Assembly: GCA_040219575.1 (NCBI GenBank) | Contig: JAVJSD010000083.1 | Coordinates: 1-64,000, forward strand | DNA length: 64,000 nucleotides | Direction: 5' to 3' | From: JAVJSD01 sp040219575 | Lineage (GTDB): Bacteria; Planctomycetota; Planctomycetia; Pirellulales; Pirellulaceae | Shown here: piece after piece, positions 28,929 to 37,228 of the stretch | How positions within the stretch are numbered: position 1 is the stretch's first letter | Layout: each line of letters begins with the position of its first letter | Made by a program: the position numbers and the translations under genes | The notes under the pieces: model-generated | Told to the model about the DNA's origin: nothing | The model's input: the letters and a program-made list of their open reading frames with translations, nothing else | The model's database searches: none

Positions 28929-28966
28929 GGCCGAGCGTTCGCACTTAATCAGAAGGGAAGGAAGTG

Positions 28967-29434
28967 ATGTCGGGCGACAATCCACGGAACGAATTCCCGC
29001 CGGGCGGCGGTCAAAACCCACCGCCGAAGGACGCCGGGCCCGCGCCGCCTGGCACGACGAATCCGTATGGCGACCCGTCGGCCCAAGGGCCGCCTCCCGG
29101 ATTGGAGATGGACAAGGAGGCCCGCAACCTGGCGATGCTGGCCCACCTGCTCGGCGCGCTGTTCGGCTTTTTGGGACCGTTGATTATTTGGATGGTGAAA
29201 AAGGACGATAGTCCGTTTGTCGACGACCAGGGAAAAGAGGCGTTGAACTTTCAGCTGACGTTGCTGATTTTTCATTTCGTCGGTTGGACGCTGGCCAGCG
29301 TGACGTGCATGATTTTGATCCCGATTCCGATCGTGGTTCTCATTTTTCAACTGGTGTTCGGCATCATCGGCGCGACGACGGCCAACAAGGGAGAATGGTA
29401 TCGCTATCCCATGTCGATTCGGATGATCAAGTGA
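28967..29434 (+). CDS. DUF4870 membrane protein inside the atp operon
   Basis: The 155-residue protein has a Pro/Gly-rich soluble N-terminus (about 45 residues), then the DUF4870 (Tic20-like) domain: NLAMLAHLLGALFGFLGPLIIWM, the conserved DDQGKEALNFQLT segment near residue 92 and two further helices. ATG 28967 is preceded by a purine-rich GAAGGGAAGGAAG; a GTG one codon earlier is also possible. It lies between atpA and atpG with the next DUF4870 gene 29 bp downstream. Function is unknown; four-helix DUF4870 proteins are not known ATP synthase subunits. Confidence 0.85.
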   Translation: MSGDNPRNEFPPGGGQNPPPKDAGPAPPGTTNPYGDPSAQGPPPGLEMDKEARNLAMLAHLLGALFGFLGPLIIWMVKKDDSPFVDDQGKEALNFQLTLLIFHFVGWTLASVTCMILIPIPIVVLIFQLVFGIIGATTANKGEWYRYPMSIRMIK

Positions 29435-29463
29435 GCGGGCGTGACCGCGAGTTGAGGTTTTGA

Positions 29464-29832
29464 GTGCCGGACTATTTGCACGACGACGACCTGAACGAAT
29501 ACGGCAAGCGCTACGAGCCGGACGACGACGAACTTCGCTGGGCGATGATGGCGCACTTGTCGATGTTCGTGATGGCGGTGGCGGGGCCGGTGGTGATTTT
29601 GATGCTGATGCGCGACAAGTCGCCCTACGTGGTCGATCAGGCGAAGGAGGCCCTCAACTTTCAACTTGCGATGTACATGTCGGTGCTGGTCAGCCTGGTG
29701 ACGCTGGTCTTGTCGTGTGCGGCGCCGGCGTTTTTCCTGGCGGCGTTGATCATGGCCGTGACCGCGGCCGTCCACGTCAAGAACTCCGGAGTGTACTTTC
29801 GCTACCCGTTTATTTTTCGTTTGGTGACATGA
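29464..29832 (+). CDS. Second DUF4870 membrane protein inside the atp operon
   Basis: A 122-residue protein starting at GTG 29464. It shares the family layout with its neighbour: LRWAMMAHLSMFVMAVAGPVVILML, then the VDQAKEALNFQLAMYM motif near residue 58 and two more helices. The soluble lead is short and acidic (DDDLNEYGKRYEPDDDE). The pair looks like an old tandem duplication that has diverged strongly. It is followed by a repeat-containing spacer before atpG. Confidence 0.83.
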   Translation: MPDYLHDDDLNEYGKRYEPDDDELRWAMMAHLSMFVMAVAGPVVILMLMRDKSPYVVDQAKEALNFQLAMYMSVLVSLVTLVLSCAAPAFFLAALIMAVTAAVHVKNSGVYFRYPFIFRLVT

Positions 29833-29897
29833 AAAGGCGACTGCGGACGCAAAGCGCTGCATTCGCCGGACGCGTGCCTCGAACGACTCGCCGACGC

Positions 29898-29922
29898 CTT
29901 CGGCTTGCCGTTAAACGAATCG
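29898..29922. repeat. CTTCGGCTTGCCGTTAAACGA-family repeat
   Basis: A 25-bp match to the sequence at 141-165, both on the plus strand, and to inverted and partial copies at 54005-54100. It lies between the second DUF4870 gene and atpG. Confidence 0.6.
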
Positions 29923-29967
29923 TCCAGGCCGCAACGGCGATCAACTGAAAATGAAAAGCAAGTAGAT

Positions 29968-30885
29968 ATGGCCAAAGCCCGCGCCCTCGACAACCGCCGC
30001 AAGTCGATCCGCAACATCAAGAAGATCACGCGGACGATGGAGCTGATCGCCACGGCCCGATTCAAAAAGGCCATGGACCGCGCCACGGCGGCGACCGCCT
30101 ACACGCGTCGCATCACGCAACTGGTGACCGACCTTTCGCAGGCCGGGCTGTCGGTGAGCCACCCGCTGCTGGAGGGCCGGGAGTCGAAAGGCAACGCCAC
30201 GCTGCTGGTGCTGACGGCCAATCGCGGACTGTGCGGGGGCTACAACGGCGGCGTCGTGCGGGCGGCGGTCCCTCGCTATCGGGAACTCAAGTCGGAATTC
30301 ACGAACCTCCGCCTGGAGATGTCCGGCAAGCGCGGCATCTCGGCGTTCAAGTTTCGCAAGATTTCGATGGACGACACGTTCACGCAGTTCGAGGATCAGC
30401 CCAAGTACGCCGAGGTGGAGGCGATCGCCAACCAATATCTCGACGCATACGCCACCGGCGAGCTCGACCGGTTGGAGGTGGTGTACACCAAGTTCCTCAC
30501 CAGTTCGCGACAGACGCCCGTCATCGAAACCTTGCTTCCGCTGGGTTCGATCGGCGACGATCAGGCGGAGGAAGGCGCGGCCAAGACCGAACAGAAGGGC
30601 GACGACAAGAAGGGAGGCGGCGATTCGATGTACGAATTCCTCCCCTCGGCCGAGAGCATTCTGGAGGAGGTCGTGCCAGCCAGTTTCCGCGTGAAGCTGT
30701 TCAAGTGCTTCCTCGACGCGGCGGTCAGCGAGCAGATCGCCCGCATGGTGGCGATGAAGAGCGCCACGGAAAACGCCAACGACATGATCCGCACGCTCTC
30801 GATGTCGTACAACCGGGCCCGGCAATCGCAGATCACCGGCGAGATCATGGAGATCATCGGCGGCGTCGAGGCGATGGAAGGTTAG
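29968..30885 (+). CDS. atpG: ATP synthase F1 subunit gamma
   Basis: Central rotor shaft. The 305-residue protein begins MAKARALDNRRKSIRNIKKI and contains the family segments TARFKKAMDRA near residue 28, LTANRGLCGGYN near 82 and the C-terminal MKSATENANDMIRTLSMSYNRARQ with QITGEIMEIIGG. A charged insertion (about residues 205-225, Gly/Lys/Asp-rich) is absent from E. coli. An upstream in-frame extension to 29905 is rejected because it encodes repeat sequence. Confidence 0.95.
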   Translation: MAKARALDNRRKSIRNIKKITRTMELIATARFKKAMDRATAATAYTRRITQLVTDLSQAGLSVSHPLLEGRESKGNATLLVLTANRGLCGGYNGGVVRAAVPRYRELKSEFTNLRLEMSGKRGISAFKFRKISMDDTFTQFEDQPKYAEVEAIANQYLDAYATGELDRLEVVYTKFLTSSRQTPVIETLLPLGSIGDDQAEEGAAKTEQKGDDKKGGGDSMYEFLPSAESILEEVVPASFRVKLFKCFLDAAVSEQIARMVAMKSATENANDMIRTLSMSYNRARQSQITGEIMEIIGGVEAMEG

Positions 30886-30900
30886 AAGAACCAGCACTGC

Positions 30901-30985
30901 CCAAGCCGACGACTTCGCCGTCGCCTGCAATCAACTTAACGCAACCCCAGCCGACGGCCGTGCCGTCGCCGTCAACACATCATTC
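30901..30985. repeat. CCAAGCCGACG-family repeat pair
   Basis: Two hairpin-like copies, CCAAGCCGACGACTTCGCCG and CCAGCCGACGGCCGTGCCG, in direct orientation in the atpG-atpD gap. A related inverted copy is at 58738-58764. Confidence 0.5.
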
Positions 30986-31014
30986 CCGAGTCGACAAGAA
31001 GCGAGACAAGCGAC

Positions 31015-32469
31015 ATGGCAACCGCAGCGACAGACAAGAAAGTCGGCCGCATCACCCAGGTGATCGGCTCGACGTTCGACGCCCAATTTGACGAAAGCCA
31101 CATGCCGGCCATTTATAACGCCGTCAAGGTGGAGAGCGAGATCAAGGGCGTCAAGCTCGACCTCACCGGCGAAGTCTCCAAGCACCTCGGCGGCGGCCGC
31201 GTTCGCTGCGTCGCCCTGGGAAGCACCGACGGCATGGTCCGCGGTCAGGATTGCGTCGACACCGGCGGTCCCGTGAAGGTGCCGGTCGGCAAGGCCACGC
31301 TGGGCCGAGTGTTCAACCTCAAAGGCGATCCGGTCGACGGCCGCGGCCCGGTCGACGCTGAAGATTACTGGCCCATCCACCGCGAGGCCCCGCCCATCAG
31401 CGATCTCTCCACGAACACCGAGTTGTTCGAGACGGGCATCAAGGTCATCGACCTGCTCACGCCGTTTGTGCGCGGCGGCAAGGCCGGTCTGTTCGGCGGA
31501 GCGGGCCTGGGCAAGACGGTCATCCTCACCGAGCTTATCGCTCGTATCGCCAGCGCCCACGGCGGTTACTCGGTGTTCGCCGGCGTCGGCGAGCGGACCC
31601 GCGAAGGGACCGACCTGTGGTTGGAAATGCAGGAAACCAAGATGGGCGACGGCCGCAGCGTCATCGAACAGACCTGCATGGTCTTCGGCCAGATGAACGA
31701 ACCGCCGGGCGCCCGCCTGCGCGTCGCGCTCTCCGGGCTGACGATGGCCGAGTACTTCCGCGACATGACCGGCGCCGACACGCTGTTCTTCGTGGATAAC
31801 ATCTTCCGCTTCTCGCAGGCGGGCTCGGAAGTGTCGGCGCTTCTCGGTCGTATGCCTTCGGCCGTGGGTTACCAGCCGACGCTGGCCACCGAAATGGGCG
31901 CCCTGCAGGAACGGATCACCTCGACGAAGAAGGGGGCGATCACGTCGGTGCAGGCGGTGTACGTGCCGGCGGACGACCCGACCGATCCCGCGCCCGCCAC
32001 GGCGTTCGGCCAGCTCGACGCGTTCATTTACCTCGCCCGCGGCATTTCGGAGAAGGGTATCTACCCGGCGGTCGATCCGCTGTCGTCGAACAGCCGTATT
32101 CTCGATCCGGGCGTGGTGGGCGAGCGGCATTACCGCGTGGCCCGTCGCGTGCAGACGACGCTGCAACGTTACCGCGAACTGCAGGACATCATCGCCATTC
32201 TCGGCGTCGATGAATTGAGCGAAGAGGACAAGTTGATCGTGCATCGCGCCCGGCGGATCGAGCGATTCCTGTCGCAGCCGTTCATCGTGGCCGAAGTGTT
32301 CACCGGTAAGAAGGGCGAACTGACGCCGCTTGACGACACGATCCGCAGCTTCGACGAGATCTGCGACGGCAAGTGGGACCACCTGCCGGAGGCCGCCTTC
32401 ATGTACGTCGGCGCCATCGAGCAGGCCGAGGAGCAAGCCAAGAAGATGGCCGCCTCCGCCAAGAAGTAA
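31015..32469 (+). CDS. atpD: ATP synthase F1 subunit beta
   Basis: Catalytic subunit. The 484-residue protein has Walker A GGAGLGKT near residue 160, the catalytic glutamate in GVGERTREG near 195, Walker B (DTLFFVDNIFRF near 256) and the C-terminal DELSEEDKL motif near 400. Length and motifs are those of a standard F-type beta subunit. Confidence 0.97.
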   Translation: MATAATDKKVGRITQVIGSTFDAQFDESHMPAIYNAVKVESEIKGVKLDLTGEVSKHLGGGRVRCVALGSTDGMVRGQDCVDTGGPVKVPVGKATLGRVFNLKGDPVDGRGPVDAEDYWPIHREAPPISDLSTNTELFETGIKVIDLLTPFVRGGKAGLFGGAGLGKTVILTELIARIASAHGGYSVFAGVGERTREGTDLWLEMQETKMGDGRSVIEQTCMVFGQMNEPPGARLRVALSGLTMAEYFRDMTGADTLFFVDNIFRFSQAGSEVSALLGRMPSAVGYQPTLATEMGALQERITSTKKGAITSVQAVYVPADDPTDPAPATAFGQLDAFIYLARGISEKGIYPAVDPLSSNSRILDPGVVGERHYRVARRVQTTLQRYRELQDIIAILGVDELSEEDKLIVHRARRIERFLSQPFIVAEVFTGKKGELTPLDDTIRSFDEICDGKWDHLPEAAFMYVGAIEQAEEQAKKMAASAKK

Positions 32470-32494
32470 GACGATTAGGGAGTTTGGCTTCGCC

Positions 32495-32558
32495 GTAGCG
32501 GAACTCGCCAGAGTTCCGAGAATTCGTTGTGTTTCGGAAGTCTGGCGACTTCCGCTAC
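32495..32558. repeat. GTAGC-family double-hairpin element (GCCA-loop type), atpD-atpC gap
   Basis: Left hairpin CGGAACTC-GCCA-GAGTTCCG, right hairpin CGGAAGTC-TGGC-GACTTCCG, ends GTAGC and GCTAC. The left stem has C and G where the right has G and C, a compensatory swap. Confidence 0.85.
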
Positions 32559-32573
32559 GAAATGATTGAGATC

Positions 32574-32966
32574 ATGGCCGCAATCAACTGCATCGTTGTT
32601 ACGCCCGAGGCGACCGCACTCGAAGAGAAGGCGGAGTTCATCGCGTTGCCGCTGTTCGACGGCGAGTTGGGCGTGGCGCCCGGCCACAGTCCCATGATCG
32701 GCCGCCTGGGTTACGGCGAGATGCGGCTCAAATCCGGCGGCAAGGTCTCGCGGTTTTACGTCGACGGCGGTTTCGTGCAGGTGGCCGACGACGTGGTCTC
32801 GGTGCTCACCAACCGGGCCGTGCCGGCCGAGAGTCTCGACGCGGATGCGGCCAAGAAGCAACTCGAGGCCGCCCAGAAGCGTCCCTCGAATACGCCCGAG
32901 TTGATGGAGATCCGCGACCGCGAGGTGACGCAGGCCCGTGCGCTGTTGCGCGTCGCTCAGAAGTAA
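32574..32966 (+). CDS. atpC: ATP synthase F1 subunit epsilon
   Basis: Regulatory subunit at the foot of the rotor. The 130-residue protein has the N-terminal beta-sandwich features FIALPLFDGELGVAPGHSPMIGRLGYGEMRL near 20-50 and a short helical C-terminus. I chose ATG 32574 (MAAINCIVV); the upstream frame from 32529 encodes the neighbouring repeat. It ends the atp operon. Confidence 0.93.
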   Translation: MAAINCIVVTPEATALEEKAEFIALPLFDGELGVAPGHSPMIGRLGYGEMRLKSGGKVSRFYVDGGFVQVADDVVSVLTNRAVPAESLDADAAKKQLEAAQKRPSNTPELMEIRDREVTQARALLRVAQK

Positions 32967-33121
32967 CCCCACCGGGCGACGCCGGCGAATACCGAACAGG
33001 AGAAAGCGGACGCAACTCCTCCCGTTCGGTTGAGCAGCAGGTAACAGCGCGAGCCGAGAAACCGGCCGTCAAGCCGCGGTTAAAAACGGCTCCGGGACGC
33101 ATGTGTTCCGCTTCAAGAAGA

Positions 33122-33210
33122 ACCACCACAGAGAACACCGAGATCACAGAGAAGTGATCGCGACGTTTCGATTCTTTCTGCCCGGTGTCCTCTGTGAACT
33201 CTGTGGTGGT
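33122..33210. repeat. Inverted 9-bp arrays between convergent genes
   Basis: The left array is CACAGAGAA (33127-33135), CACCGAGAT (33136-33144), CACAGAGAA (33145-33153). The right array, on the other strand, reads CACAGAGTT, CACAGAGGA, CACCGGG. Outer ends are a perfect 12-bp inverted repeat ACCACCACAGAG. The core is about 30 bp. Located between atpC (plus) and the acetyltransferase gene (minus); the fold could also act as a terminator. Confidence 0.7.
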
Positions 33211-33304
33211 CCATGCGGACTTGCGGTGCATTCGGCCCCGACGCGGTTGCCCCCGGAACTATCTGGCGCGCTGCAAGCGATTGTTCATCCCGGCGGCCAG
33301 CGGT

Positions 33305-34417
33305 TTACGACGACAGGGCCTGCTGCCGGCGGCTTAGCCAGTGCTTCATTCGCAGCAGTTGCGTGCGGGGCGAGGCCAATGGGTAATGCCGGTAGCGGTA
33401 GCTCGGCGTGGTGCGCGTGATCCATTGGCGTTTCGCTTCAATCGAGCCGGGGCCCAGGTCGAACAGCTGGTCGCCGCGCTCGATGTTGTCGCGAATGACA
33501 TACAGATAGAGCAGGTTGCCGGCAGCGATCTTGGCGAACTCCGGATCGAACCCGACGCGGAGGCCGTTGAGGTAGCCGCGATAGTGATAGTTGTACGAGA
33601 AGGCGATCGGCTGGCCGTCGAGGCGGAGCACCGCCATGTCGGCGGCGCCGCCCCGCGAGGCGACTTCGTGCATCTCGCGCAAGAACGGACGAACCTCGTC
33701 GTGGCAGAGCGTCGTGCCGTCGTTGGACGATCCCTGCCAACTGCGGCTCGATAGCTCTTCGCAAACGTCGTACAGCGTCCAGTTGGGATCACCGTCGCCG
33801 CGTGCGGCCCCCAGCGGGCGATGCCGCTCGAGCGTCAATTCTCCCCGCTCGGCGGCGTGTTTCTCGGCCCGGCGAATGTTATTGCGAAACTTGCTGGTGC
33901 GGCCGGCGAAGTACGCGTCCCAGGTCTCCGGCAAATCGATGAGGGGGATTTCCTTCCAGATCGATTCGTTGACGGCGAACTCGGCGTTTTCCAGCGCCGT
34001 GCGAGTGCGGCCGTGATCGAGGCAGGTCTTGTCGATCCAGCGCAGATCGATCAGGTCCCAGTCGCGGCGCGTGTGCCGCAGGTGCCGCATGGCGACGGCC
34101 AGCGTGGCGGTGGGATTGCCGCCGATCGGTCCATAGAACGAACCCCACTCCTGCAGCGGATACGTCAGCATCCGCACGTCTCCCAGGCGGGTATGGTCGC
34201 GAAAAACGGTCAGCGGCACGATGCCGATCGGCGCGCCGCCGCTATAGACGATCAACACCCGCATCCGCTGATCGCGGCCGAAGTGCTTCCAATACGTTTG
34301 CAGCCAGTCGAGCGATTGGAAGTAACTCGCCGAGCGCGTCTCGGGCAACAGCGAGCTCCACGCCAGGTGGTAATGCGCGAGATCGTCGGGATGGTTGACT
34401 TCAACAACCTGCGGCAT
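33305..34417 (-). CDS. GNAT-type acetyltransferase (CelD/BioF2-like)
   Basis: The 370-residue protein fits the acetyltransferase family related to FemAB and CelD (PF13480): N-terminal part with SYFQSLDWLQTYWKHFG near 32, NNIRRAEKHAAERGEL near 205 and the C-terminal GNAT fold with LDGQPIAFSYNYHYRGYLNGLRVGFDPEF near 270-300. ATG 34417 is chosen because GGGAG stands just upstream. Such enzymes often modify extracellular polysaccharides; the substrate here is unknown. Confidence 0.82.
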   Translation of the reverse strand: MPQVVEVNHPDDLAHYHLAWSSLLPETRSASYFQSLDWLQTYWKHFGRDQRMRVLIVYSGGAPIGIVPLTVFRDHTRLGDVRMLTYPLQEWGSFYGPIGGNPTATLAVAMRHLRHTRRDWDLIDLRWIDKTCLDHGRTRTALENAEFAVNESIWKEIPLIDLPETWDAYFAGRTSKFRNNIRRAEKHAAERGELTLERHRPLGAARGDGDPNWTLYDVCEELSSRSWQGSSNDGTTLCHDEVRPFLREMHEVASRGGAADMAVLRLDGQPIAFSYNYHYRGYLNGLRVGFDPEFAKIAAGNLLYLYVIRDNIERGDQLFDLGPGSIEAKRQWITRTTPSYRYRHYPLASPRTQLLRMKHWLSRRQQALSS

Positions 34418-34836
34418 GGAATGCTCCCAGGGGCGACGCGCACGGCGGCGGCGAGCAGGAAACGACAACACAATGAGACCAACGGAAAAGCCGGAGTAGT
34501 CAATCATACCCCCCGCCACAGCGGCGGGACGTGCGATGCCTTCCAGAAAAGTGCAAGCCGTGGGCCATTTGGTCGGTTCCGACGGCCAGTTCGATTGCGC
34601 GAACGTTAGTCGTTGCCCCTGGGAGGTTTAGGTTGAGTCGGGCGACGAGACCGTTGGCGGGAAGCGGGAAAGATATGTGGCAAAAAAGAAACAGTGGTCG
34701 TCAAATCGGAGCGTTTTCCGTCTTGGCGGCCGTCGCCGCCTCCTGCTATGATCCCGCCCCCGCTGGGGGAAGGTCCGCGCCCGGGCAGTCCTTCTCTTGT
34801 TGGCGACCGAACTCAACGAATGCAGGACGCAATTGC
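34418..34836. other. Divergent intergenic region, no gene
   Basis: Nothing here looks coding. A possible promoter for the plus-strand gene is TTGGCG (34723-34728) and TATGAT (34747-34752) with 18 bp between. Confidence 0.4.
34723..34752 (+). promoter_or_regulatory. Candidate promoter of the TIGR03009-like gene
   Basis: TTGGCG, 18 bp, TATGAT (5 of 6 to the -10 consensus), about 85 bp before the start at 34837. Confidence 0.35.
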
Positions 34837-35853
34837 ATGGATGCACCAGTGCGTTGGCTGACCGCCTTGTCGCTTCTTGTTCTTCTCACCTTCGCCTCCG
34901 CGGCCGCGCTGGCGCAGAACAACGGACAACAATTCGGTCCCGTGCAGCGCGTGGCGGATGGTCGTCCGCAGCAGGTTCCGTTGGCGCAAGGTCCGGCTCA
35001 GCCCGACTGGATGCCGATCTCGCAACCGCACCAGCAGTACATCGATCAGTTGCTGGGCTTCTGGGAGAAGAAGAGTTCCCAGATCGACCGCTACCGCTGT
35101 CATTTCCAACGGTGGCAGTGGGATCCGGTGTTTGGTCCGCGCGACACCTACTACACCTACAGCGTGGGGACGGTGCAGTACTCCGCGCCGGACAAGGGAA
35201 TGTTCCAGGTCGAATCGAAGCGGTACTTCACGCTTCCCAAAACGCAGGGCGAAAGGCCGACGTACGAACCGCATGCTGGTGATCCGGGCGAGCACTGGGT
35301 TTGCGACGGCAAGGCGATCTGGGAATTCGATTACAAGCAGAAGAAGTTGATCGAGCGGGAACTGCCGCCCGACATGCAGGGCAAGGCGATCGTCGACGGC
35401 CCGCTGCCGTTCATGTTTGGGGCCAAGATGGCGTCCATCAAGGCGCGGTACTGGCTGCGCGTGATCACGCCCGCCGAGGCTACGGAGGAGTACTGGCTGG
35501 AGGCGGTCCCCAAGACCATGCAGGATGCGGCCAACTTCAAGAAGGTGGAGGTGATCATCGCCCGCGAGGACTACCTGCCCAAGGCGATTCAGATCTATCC
35601 CGTAAACTACGATCCGCGCACCAACCCGTCGCGGACGGTGTTTCAGTTCGAACGCCGCGAAGTGAACTTTCGCGACCTGCAGGATCTGATCCCCTTCAAC
35701 AAGCAGTTCTATGAACCGGCCACGCCGTCGGGCTGGGAGAAGCAGATCGAGCGGTACGCGGCGCCTCCGCAAGTCGGTCGCGGCGCGCCCGCGGCGGTCG
35801 TCTCGCCATATGACGCTCGCAGCGCCTCGCTGCCCGGGGGGCGTTCGCGGTAG
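34837..35853 (+). CDS. Secreted TIGR03009-type protein (LolA-like)
   Basis: The 338-residue protein begins with a signal peptide (WLTALSLLVLLTFASAAALAQ). The mature part has features of the planctomycete domain TIGR03009, thought to have a LolA-like lipoprotein-carrier fold: LGFWEKKSSQIDRYRCHFQRWQWDP near 72-95, HWVCDGKAIWEFDYKQKKLIERELPP near 150-175 and QIYPVNYDPRTNPSRTVFQFE near 255. It is probably periplasmic. ATG 34837 is chosen for the signal peptide; the frame extends upstream without support. Confidence 0.8.
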   Translation: MDAPVRWLTALSLLVLLTFASAAALAQNNGQQFGPVQRVADGRPQQVPLAQGPAQPDWMPISQPHQQYIDQLLGFWEKKSSQIDRYRCHFQRWQWDPVFGPRDTYYTYSVGTVQYSAPDKGMFQVESKRYFTLPKTQGERPTYEPHAGDPGEHWVCDGKAIWEFDYKQKKLIERELPPDMQGKAIVDGPLPFMFGAKMASIKARYWLRVITPAEATEEYWLEAVPKTMQDAANFKKVEVIIAREDYLPKAIQIYPVNYDPRTNPSRTVFQFERREVNFRDLQDLIPFNKQFYEPATPSGWEKQIERYAAPPQVGRGAPAAVVSPYDARSASLPGGRSR

Positions 35854-35895
35854 AATGCGGCGGGGCGCCTGGTTCGATTCGCCGACTCCCGCATC

Positions 35896-36279
35896 ATGCC
35901 ACGCTACGTCGTCTTACGACACGAGACGCCGCCCAACTACGCGCGTCCGCTGCATTGGGATCTGATGCTCGAAGCCGACGACTGGCTGTGGACGTGGGCC
36001 CTCGAAGAGCCTCCCCGTTACGACGCCTCGATCGTCGCCTGGCCGCTGGCGGATCATCGCCTCGAGTACCTGGAGTACGAAGGGCCCGTGTCGAACAATC
36101 GGGGCGTGGTTGCGCGCTGGGACGCCGGCCAGTACGAATTGATAAGGCGCTATGACGACGAAATCGTCGTGCGGCTGGGGGGCGAGAAGCTACTGGGAAA
36201 AGCGACCGTCATCCGACAAGGCGGCGACGATCTTGACCGCGACGATCACCGCTGGGTCGCCTGGTTTGAACGCGAATAG
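35896..36279 (+). CDS. Stand-alone LigD-type 3'-phosphoesterase-like protein
   Basis: The 127-residue protein resembles the phosphoesterase domain of bacterial DNA ligase D: RYVVLRHETPP at the start, LHWDLMLEADDWLWTWALE near residue 18, GPVSNNRGVVARWDAG near 63 and GKATVIRQG near 100. LigD domains process 3' ends in non-homologous end joining, but no ligase, polymerase or Ku gene is nearby. Related solitary proteins exist in many bacteria. Its end overlaps the end of the convergent gene at 36246 by 34 bp. Confidence 0.75.
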   Translation: MPRYVVLRHETPPNYARPLHWDLMLEADDWLWTWALEEPPRYDASIVAWPLADHRLEYLEYEGPVSNNRGVVARWDAGQYELIRRYDDEIVVRLGGEKLLGKATVIRQGGDDLDRDDHRWVAWFERE

Positions 36280-36998
36280 CGAAGTTCGTCGGCGCCCTCG
36301 CCCGCCCGCTGGTTCTCTGGCGAAATCGTCTCGGTGACTCCCGCGACAACGAGCGCGCCGTCCTGCAAATCGATTTGCGTCAGCCGCAGCAGGTGGTCGC
36401 GGTGATGCTTGTCTTCGAGCGGCACGGTGACAATCGCCACCGGGTCGCCCTCCTGCTCGATCCAGCGCAGCGGAATGCCCCCGTTCTCGGCCGCCGCCGA
36501 CACGCGGTCGAGCCATTCGGAGAGCGGCACCGGCAGCATGCCGGCCCGCGCCTGGCGAATGCGGATCGCCAACTCGTTCGGCTGGTCGGTCAAGCGGACC
36601 TCGACCGCCAACGAGACGATGGTCGTCAGCTGCGGGCTTTCGTATCGGGCCGCCACATGCGCCAGGTTCGGCTCGATCGCCACCCGCGGATCCTTCAACT
36701 GCGGCGGCAGCGTCTTGGGAAACTTGTCGGGCAGGTCGACGGCCAGCCAGCCATTGATCTGCTCGTCGGTGAAGGTGGCCCGCCAGACGCCCTCGTCGAG
36801 CGAATCGTTGCGCAGATCGAGGATGTTCTCCTCCAGCTTGTCGCCGGCTTCCGCCAGTCGCTCGGGCTCCGCCTTCAAGGCTTGATCGTAGAAGTCGGGT
36901 ACGTGGGAGGCGCCCCACCAGGCGCACAGCAGGCCGACCGCCGCCACGGCGAGCAGCAGAAAAAAAGAAACCGCGCCGATTCGCAGGATTTTGCGCAT
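36246..36998 (-). CDS. Membrane-anchored protein of unknown function
   Basis: The 250-residue protein has one N-terminal transmembrane helix (VSFFLLLAVAAVGLLCAWWGA) and an extracytoplasmic region with RATFTDEQINGWLAVDLPDKFP near 72, reminiscent of YpmS/DUF2140-type anchored proteins. No catalytic motif is visible. Its 3' end overlaps the convergent gene ending at 36279. Confidence 0.7.
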   Translation of the reverse strand: MRKILRIGAVSFFLLLAVAAVGLLCAWWGASHVPDFYDQALKAEPERLAEAGDKLEENILDLRNDSLDEGVWRATFTDEQINGWLAVDLPDKFPKTLPPQLKDPRVAIEPNLAHVAARYESPQLTTIVSLAVEVRLTDQPNELAIRIRQARAGMLPVPLSEWLDRVSAAAENGGIPLRWIEQEGDPVAIVTVPLEDKHHRDHLLRLTQIDLQDGALVVAGVTETISPENQRAGEGADELRYSRSNQATQR

Positions 36999-37228
36999 AT
37001 GGAGCCTGACCGGCGCCCCAATGAGAAGGAAGAGTTACTTTCCGGCAAAGCGTCTCTGGCGGGGCAATGGTACGGGGAGCCACCGGGAAAGTCAATGTAA
37101 ACGGGGTGGGCGCCGCCCTCCCGGCGACTCGCGCGAGGAAGCCGGCGGAGGTATACTAACCACTTGGCGCCGCGAATGTTCTCCGTCGCCCAGTTCGCGT
37201 TCCTTGACGTGATTCTCCAGGATTACCG

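Noticed and set aside
29905..29967. N-terminal extension of atpG
   Set aside because: These codons translate repeat sequence, while MAKARALDNRR at 29968 is the normal gamma-subunit start.
32529..32573. N-terminal extension of atpC
   Set aside because: The extension encodes part of the double-hairpin element; the epsilon subunit begins at 32574.
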